DNA of 64,000 bases from positions 1,488,001 to 1,552,000 of the forward strand of contig JAGTWJ010000007.1 of the NCBI GenBank assembly GCA_020064725.1, read 5' to 3'. Each line of letters begins with the position of its first letter. The stretch's first letter is position 1. The position numbers and the translations under genes were made by a program. The notes below the pieces were generated by a model. The model saw nothing but the letters and a program-made list of their open reading frames with translations, ran no database searches and was not told the DNA's origin. This document shows positions 57,403-64,000 of the stretch, in pieces. This stretch comes from Drechslerella dactyloides. Its lineage: Eukaryota > Ascomycota > Orbiliomycetes > Orbiliales > Orbiliaceae.

Positions 57403-60312
57403 ATGTCTCGACGGGCGTACGACGACAGCGACTACGGGCGGGACTCCAGGCCTGTGGAGTACGTCCCCGCCCGCCCACGTTCGCGAGGATCGAATTACGG
57501 ACCCCCAGGCGGGTTTCCGGAATCCCCGAAGGACTCATATCCGAGAACCGCATACCCGGCACCAATGGCCATGCCGCATGCGCCTGCTCCGCCAGACGAC
57601 GTCTACAGCTCGTCGCACCACTCTGCCACCATTGTTTCCGGCCGACGACCGCCCTCTCCCGGCGTCCGGTTCGCGGATGAGCACGCGGCTCGAGCCCGGT
57701 CCCGCTCCCGCCCACGTGACAACCCCGCTCGCATGTCCGGCGGGCAGACCGACTGGAAGAAGGTGTACGAGCGGGAGCTCGCAGAGCAGCGTGACTTGGA
57801 GAGAGGCCGAAAGTCCCCCACGAGCCGGCAGGCTTACACCAGCCAGGAGGCTTACACCAGCCGCGAGGGCCCAACCAGCCGGGGGCTGGATGTAAAGTTG
57901 AATACCGATAGAGTCAAAGGCACCCTTTCCCTCGGCCGTAGCAGTAGCAAGAAGGAAAAGCGGGAGAGCGACCTCGCTTGGTCGAGCGAAGACTCCGAAG
58001 ACGATAAAGAGCGCGAGCGCGAGCGGGAACGCCGCAAGAAAGAGCGAGACCGCGAACGCGAACAGCGAGAGAAGGAAAGAGAACGTGAACGGGACTTGCG
58101 AGAAAAAGAAAGAGAGCGGGACCTGCTAAAAGATAGAGAGCGGGAACGGGAACAGCGAGAGATCGAGATCGCAAAACAGAGAGAGAGGGAGAGGATAGAG
58201 AAAGAACATCACCGTCGGAGCGGGCATCACGATTCTTACGGTGACCCAAGACGATCCGCGGGGCAACTGCAACAGCATGACCCTCGCAGGTCGGCGGGTA
58301 ATCTTGCTTCAGCAGGTGCTGTCGCCTCAGCCGGCGCCCTCGCCCTCGTCAGCGCGCATGAAGCCGACAGGATCAGCCGCGAGAAGGCTGAAAAGCGTCG
58401 CAGTGGCTACTACGAAGAATCCTCCTCATCCCACTACGGCGACCCAAGACGTTCCACCGGCCAGATCCACGACCCCCGCAGGTCGGCCGGCAATCTTCCC
58501 CTCAGCGCAGGGCCTAGGACAACCTACGGTGACGACCCGCGAAAATCCGGTGGCCACCTCGTCCGCTATGAGGCTCAAGAACCATATTACCGTCGCGATT
58601 CCCCGCCGTCGGCCGACGACATTGCCGCCGGTGTCCGATATGTCCAGCGACCTCTGTCGCCTGCCAGCTCTGGCCGGCCTCCTTCAACTCAATACCTCGC
58701 TACGGAGCCAGCGGGCGGTGGTCGTCAAAGAGCAAGCTCTGTTGGACACCGCCGCGGTCCATCTCTCAACACCGAGCTCGCCAGGATGACCATCGAGAAT
58801 AATAGAGCTTATGATCAATATGAAGACTACACACCGGATTCCTATCGCCCAACGTACTATCCGCTGTCTCCTATGCCTTCCCCCGGGATGTCCGGACGGG
58901 ACCGAGGGTTCAACGTCGATGTCGGCGGGAACTTCTCCCTCGGCAGCCCGATGGGAGGGGCCAATCTCGGATACTCCGCTCATGCTTCGAGCAGCCATGG
59001 CCACGGCCGCGGCCACCACCGCAGCCGTTCCAGCACTCGCGGCGATTATATCCGGCCAGAGGAGAAGCGACGCCCTGTGGAGCCAAAGTACGACCCGAGA
59101 GACCATGCCCAGATATTGTACAAGGCTTTGAAGGGCAAAGTCGCCGATGTCGGTTCCGTCGTAAAGATTGTACCCTTGCTCTCTGGAGAGCAGATCATCA
59201 GCCTCAGAGCTGAATACAAGAAAGTCCACCCGTTGGTAAGCCATACTCTCACTCTGTGCTTTCAGTCGCATTTCTTCTAACAATGTGATATAGGGCAACG
59301 TCAATCTTGCGAAGCATCTTAAAGCGCAACTGAGCGGGAAGATCCAGCTAGCGGCGTACGTAACTGCTCTAGGGCCGTATGAATCCGAATCGTACTGGGC
59401 CACTCTGTCGGGCCAGAAACCTGTGAGTCCCGAACATCAAGCGACCCCCCCAGGTTACAATGCCGACTAACGATCACATAGAACTTCCGACATGCTCTCC
59501 TCATCGAAGCCCTCATGGGCCGTGAGAGCGATGACATTATGGACATCAGAGAATCCTACCGCGATGCGAAGAACGATAATAATTTCGAAAAGGCACTCAC
59601 GAAAGAACTCACCGCCGACAAGGGCACCAACGAGAAATTCAAGGAGCTGGTCCTCACGCAACTTGACGCCCGCGGCATGAACGAGTGGGATAAAGTCTAC
59701 CTTGACAAAGTTCGAGACGACGCCGAGGATATCCATGACGCTCTGCTGAAGGATAAGGTTGACAGCTTGGTGGTGGGCAAGATCATCATCACGAGGAGCT
59801 CTACTCACGTGCGGGAGATGATGAGACTGTACAAGAAGTTGTTCAACCAGGATCTGGCGAGATTGATCGCAGAGAAGATCACTGGCTTGATCGTAAGCTC
59901 ACACCTCGTATTCTCTGAACCATTCGTGATGCTAATTGTTATGTAGGGCGAGGCACTGCTGCACGTTCTCAACGGCGTGCTGAACAAGCCAGCTCGTGAT
60001 GCCCGTCTCCTCGAAGAATCGATGAAGGGCGTCGGAACCCGTGACGACCTGCTTGTCGCACGGCTGGTCCGCATCCACTGGGACCCAGACCACATGGCCG
60101 CCGTCAAGGATGCGTACAAGGCCAAATACGGCATGTCGCTGAAGGAGCGGATCCAGAACGAGTGCTCCGGGTATGTGTTGTGGTGTTCTATCCCCCTCTG
60201 GCGGTGAAAGGGATATAGTGCTAACAGACCTCGTTATTATAGATCGTACCAGGAGTTCTTGATCAATATGATTCAAGTCGATACACACACGACGGCTGTT
60301 GTCAAACACTGA
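57403..60312 (+). CDS. Fungal annexin with long disordered N-terminus
   Basis: Exons 57403-59235, 59294-59422, 59482-59892, 59947-60170 and 60243-60312 join in phase to 888 residues. The first 560 or so residues are disordered: an Arg/Ser/Pro-rich part, a highly charged helix of (D/E)RE(R/K) repeats at about 200-270, then repeated GDPRRSAG motifs. The C-terminal 310 residues form the four-repeat annexin core: DHAQILYKALKGKVADVGSVVKIVPLLSGEQIISLRAEYKK (repeat 1), NFRHALLIEALMGRESDDIMDIRESYR (2), DDAEDIHDALLKDKVDSLVVGKIIITRSSTHVREMMRLYKK (3) and EESMKGVGTRDDLLVARLVRIHWD..YKAKYGMSLKERI (4). Repeat 4 keeps the GVGTRD calcium loop, whereas repeats 1-3 lack the canonical GxGT. Annexins bind acidic phospholipids, usually with calcium. 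Similar long-tailed annexins are known in filamentous ascomycetes. Introns are 54-72 nt. Confidence 0.92.
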
Positions 60313-61156
60313 GGCGCTGGCGCTGGCGTTTCAATGGACGTGTGGATGTGAAGGTTTATTCTGATCTTGTGCTTTTGCATGCCATCACGTCTACGATCGA
60401 TGACTAGAGGTTGTCCGAGCGCTGGTTTGAAACGATACGATACGATACGATACGATACGATACGAGAAGGATTGGGGCATTTTACTTCAAAGGATACTTT
60501 CGAGAACGATATCGCATTAGCTAGCTAACCATCAAATTCAGTACCCTGCGCAGCATATTTCACCGTACATATAACTTAACGAATTTCCTTTTTTCCCACC
60601 GACCGAGAGTTTTGAATCCTCCCCATGTACCTATTTTCCTCTTTTTTATTTTTTTTTTATTTTTCATGTAACCCCCATTCGATTGCAAATATCACAAAAA
60701 CAAATGGATCAATTTTAAAACGAAGCCGGCAAACGTAGGTAGAAAGGAAATTCGTAACGTGATCATTCTGATCTCCAACAAGAATAAATTCATGTTGCAG
60801 AGATATATAAGTGGAGATGGCCTGTCGACGGTTGCGCAATGCCTTGGAATAGGCGGTCAGTAGTAGGTATAGGTGGGCGGTTCGTCGGGGCGGTTCCAAT
60901 GAACCTCTCGACGTTGATGCGTGTGGTTCAGCCTGTTGAAGGTCCGCATGCTCGTACCGTCAGTCATACCGTGGCTCATGGCGAAGACGTAACTATCAGC
61001 CGGAGACACACATAGTTTAGTAACCTGAAGGGGCAATGGTTCCACACGTATAGCCATGCATTCGGAACGGATGTAGGACAAAGGAGATACACACAACAGA
61101 AATTTGGAAACGACGGTTGGAATAATCTATAGAGTGGTTAATATAGTGTCATGCAC
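60313..61156. other. Convergent intergenic region, annexin and WD40 gene 3' ends
   Basis: It holds the 3' ends of two convergent genes. A GATAC pentanucleotide repeat lies at 60433-60465 and T-rich sequence near 60640-60665. The minus-strand frame 60857-61096 (TKLCVSPADSYVFAMSHG...TYTYY) stays open but does not join in phase to the WD40 gene with the signals I can see. Confidence 0.45.
60433..60465. repeat. GATAC pentanucleotide microsatellite
   Basis: Six near-perfect CGATA/GATAC units in a row lie in the 3' flank of the annexin gene. Confidence 0.85.
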
Positions 61157-63810
61157 TCACTCGTCGTTGCCTCTAACGGCAGCCATGGAGATGGGTTCCG
61201 GATCAATGGCCTCCATTTCTTCGTTCCATCTATCGGGACTGGCGGGGCGGATCTGGCAGGCGCCGTCGCAGATGCGTAGGCCCCTGCGGGTGGGGTTCCA
61301 GTAGGCAAAGTCGTCGGGAGTCATGTCCTCGCCGCGAATCTTGCCGTCGTAGCCGTGTATCGCAACAGTGCCTTGAACAGTATAACACTCTCATCAGAGT
61401 CCGTTTCTCTATATATGTTTTGCATTGGAAGGATGCGATGTTGCGTTGGGTATCACATACCTTCGTTGGATGAGTAACCGTTCCACGACGTGCTAGCGAT
61501 CAAGGGGACATTCGGATGCCACGAGACATCGCGGGTGCATGTGTCCCAGTGGGTCCGACCAGGGGCATAACCCAGCCCGCGCCAGCTGTAGGGATCCTGC
61601 GGACGGTGATCGAACGTATTCGCCTGCACGTCGATGACCGCGGCGATGGTGCCGTCGATGTTGTAGATGAAGACACGGCCGTCTTCGGAACCGGTGTAGA
61701 CGTAGCGGCTGCCCGAGGAGACTTCTGGGGAGAAGTGGCACCGAATAAGGGTTTTGAGGACGCGGTGGCCGCGGAATGTGACGACGGAGGTATCGCTCTC
61801 GTGCTTGCGGATTGGGAAGCGGTCGTAGCTTTACATAGTAACATTCAATCAGCGGATTGTGATTCTTTGCGTAGGTGATAGCTCAGCTCTTACGTTTCAA
61901 ACCGGTAGTCCCAGTTTTGCGAGTGATTGGGTAGCTCACGATCGCTGTAAGTGGACCGTTCGGTGAGTTTCCTAAGGTCGGTGTTAGCGGGGTCGCTGTG
62001 AGCGGAGATATCAAAGAGTGCATTACACACCTGATATCCCAGAGCTTCATCGTCTGGTCTTTCGCATTGCTCAATATGTATCTGCCGTCGCCTTTGGAGT
62101 CAATGTACGTCAGGCCCTCCATGTGGCCGAGGAATGCGCCCGCTTCACGGCCATCCGCCATGCTCCTCCTGTCCCAGATCTTGATGGTAGTGTCATCTGA
62201 ACCCGAGAAGATGATGTGAGGGGAGTTCTTGTCACCATAGCAAACGGCATTGACGTCGTTGGTGTGTCCGGTCAGCTTGAGAGTAGGCTGCCGCGTCTCG
62301 ATGTCGTAAGCGTAGATCGAGTCGTCTTTTGCTCCGGCGATAAGTTCTCTGCCGTCGCCGGAGAAGCGTATCGACCAAATCTGTGGAATGTAGTTAGCTG
62401 CATACACTTATATAAATCCTTCTTGAATGGAAATGAGAGATGTGACATCATACCGGCGTGCCAATCGGCATGCGCGTATTCCAGGCTCCGGAACTAAAAT
62501 CGAGCGGGATAGCGTCGCCGTCGTTTGGACCGGATGTCCTCGTCAGGTAGACGGTCGAGTTCAGACTGCTGTAGGCAAGATGCCTGTTATCGGGACTCAG
62601 CGCGGCATCTGTGATGGTCCAGTACCCGCCAGGATAGTCCGCGCTCTTGGTGAACTTCCAGTTCCACGGGTCACTGGTATTATACAAACGGACGCGCATG
62701 TCCTGGGAACAAGAGACGAAGAACTCGCCATCGTCTGAGAACTGACCCGAGTAGCATCTGCTATCGTAGTGGATGACTTGCTCTGTGCTCGTCGGGATCA
62801 TAGACTGCACCATGAGAGTGTTCAGCCTCTTGGCCGGCTCACCGTCGTAGATGCCCATCTCTCTGAGCAGCAAGCGCTTCGACAGCGACATACGCGGGCG
62901 TCTACATCTGTCTTCCTCGGCTTCCGTCTGCTCTCTCGTCAGCGGCCGCTGGGGCGGCAGTTCATCGGCTAGGTCTTCAGGTGGATCGGGATCCATCAGC
63001 GGCTCTGGTGGCTCGAGGCCCCGTCTTCGCCTTCGTGTCACGAGTTCAGGGAATTCATGCTGTTGCGATCACAGAACATTCTGATTAAATTCCATTTAAA
63101 TCCAGAATAAGGGCCGGTTTTTTCAAGGCCGCAGTCAACATTACGTACATGTCCAAAATCACCAGATGCCATCAGCTCCCGCCCCTTCTCACTCGGCACT
63201 GGATCTAGATTGTGCAGTCCCCTCCGCACCTTCATCCTTTTCTTCCTGCGGGCAGGGCCAATCGAGAACACAGCGGTGAAGAAATTCCCGTCAACAGCTC
63301 TTACAATGTGCTGCTGTTGCAGCCGGGGTCTTCCCCCTGCACTACTGCTTCCTCCTCCTCCTCCATCTTCCTCTTCTGAGCTTCCTGAATCCTCTTGAGG
63401 AGGGAAGGAGGCGGGACCGGCGGGTCAGCACGCTTTCGACACTCAATAGGCCTCCTGGGGGCGATTCCTCTGTTAGTATATGGGTTGAATTGGAATCTAC
63501 CTTGGGCATCCCGGTTGTGGTTTATTGGGAAGCGATCCTGGCGTCGCTGCTCTCGCTCCGCCATCTCCACGGCGTACCTTCGCTCCCGGTTGAGTTGTTC
63601 CTGCTGAGTTAGCGGCTTGTCGTAGAATTCGAAGAAGTCGTCTAATTCGTCCTCGTCCTCGGGTGGGAATACGGTGTCTCTATGGAAGAGGAGTGGTGGC
63701 GCCTCGACTAGCTCCGTTCTGTTTGTTCCCGGGGTTCTCTTCAGGAACAGCACTTTGGACGAGTTTGGGTGGTAGTAGTGGTCTTTATCAACCTCGCCTG
63801 TGCACGGCAT
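61157..63810 (-). CDS. WD40 protein of the DCAF11/LEC14B type (CUL4-DDB1 substrate receptor)
   Basis: Nine minus-strand exons join in phase to 739 residues: 63305-63810, 63149-63245, 62454-63059, 62031-62380, 61894-61971, 61461-61828, 61157-61371. That is seven segments; no further exon was needed. The N-terminal 290 residues are charged, with a KRMKVRRGLHNLDPVP stretch and an RRRRR run. WD40 repeats follow from about residue 290: VIHYDSRCYSGQFSDDGEFFVSCSQD, WTITDAALSPDNRHLAYSS, IWSIRFSGDGRELIAGAKD, GHTNDVNAVCYGD..FSGSDDTTIKIWD, GHMEGLTYIDSKGDGRYILSNAKDQTMKLWDIR, then CHFSP..YVYTGSEDGRVFIY and VSWHPNVPLIASTSWNG. The WDIRK-type DDB1-binding region is present. In this family the propeller recruits proteins for ubiquitination by CUL4. 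Translation ends VRGNDE-stop; a GTGAGT overlaps the stop, so a further exon cannot be excluded. The correct count is seven exons. Confidence 0.88.
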
Positions 63811-64000
63811 GGTGGCGCGATTTTATAAGAGTGAGATGGAGGTATTTATATTACTAAGAGCGACGGCAACAGCTGTTAGCGTATAAAGACCGCTATCTCC
63901 GCAGCCTTTGACTATGGGCACACACAACACTATCCGCACGAATATAATATCATACACTATTATATACTATTCTATGCCTACGATGTTCGTTCTTACGATG
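63811..64000. other. Upstream region of the WD40 gene
   Basis: These 190 bases should contain the 5' leader and promoter of the minus-strand WD40 gene. TATAAGA-like and AT-rich sequences occur at 63830-63990. No other feature is visible. Confidence 0.4.

Noticed and set aside
1..64000. tRNA or rRNA genes
   Set aside because: I looked for the GGTTCRANNC T-loop with paired arms and for conserved rRNA segments. GGTTCGAACGACC near 23380 and GAGTTCAAACCCC near 41693 have no matching cloverleaf that I could fold. A tRNAscan-SE run would settle it.

Overview
This window looks like a chromosome segment of a filamentous ascomycete (Pezizomycotina). Its genes are split by short introns (about 50-160 nt, GTAAGT/GTATGT donors, CTAAC-like branch points, TAG/CAG acceptors). 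It also carries APN2, COX13, a Kel1/Tea1-type kelch protein, a long-tailed annexin and ascomycete mating-type genes. I cannot name the genus. Exon structures below were joined by eye, and every multi-exon model given as complete closes in phase.

Layout. 1-2.3 kb: repeats. 2.4-4.0 kb: SET-domain methyltransferase (+), 5' part not found. 4.1-6.65 kb: small protein-kinase-like gene (-), convergent with it and apparently split by a 1.7-kb intron. 6.65-24.8 kb: about 18 kb without a recognisable gene, holding a 25-28 bp repeat in clusters and many ends of a very small inverted-repeat element. 24.86-29.52 kb: kelch/coiled-coil polarity protein (+). 32.3-37.6 kb: mating-type locus with an HMG-box MAT1-2-1 and an alpha-box MAT1-1-1 on the same strand. 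37.6-42.9 kb: no recognisable gene. 42.9-45.6 kb: APN2 (-). 46.8-47.4 kb: COX13 (+). 47.8-50.1 kb: DUF21/CNNM-type membrane protein (-). 51-57.4 kb: two small unrecognised genes and repeats. 57.4-60.3 kb: annexin (+). 61.2-63.8 kb: DCAF11/LEC14B-type WD40 protein (-).

Main result. Both mating-type transcription factors sit 1.2 kb apart on one chromosome, next to the classical APN2-COX13 flank. That is the arrangement expected of a self-fertile (homothallic) ascomycete. Both proteins have N-terminal extensions of roughly 290-370 residues before their DNA-binding box, and MAT1-1-1 ends in Ser-Glu and Ser/Thr repeat tracts. SLA2, the usual gene on the other side of MAT, is absent; the nearest gene on that side is the kelch protein.

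Second result. The window is sprinkled with tiny (38-90 bp) inverted-repeat elements whose ends share a GTCTCG core. Two were caught inserted between exact 8-bp duplications (68 bp in an APN2 intron; 62 bp at 31.4 kb) and three more between 7/8-matching ones. This is a MITE-like family with hAT-type target duplications.
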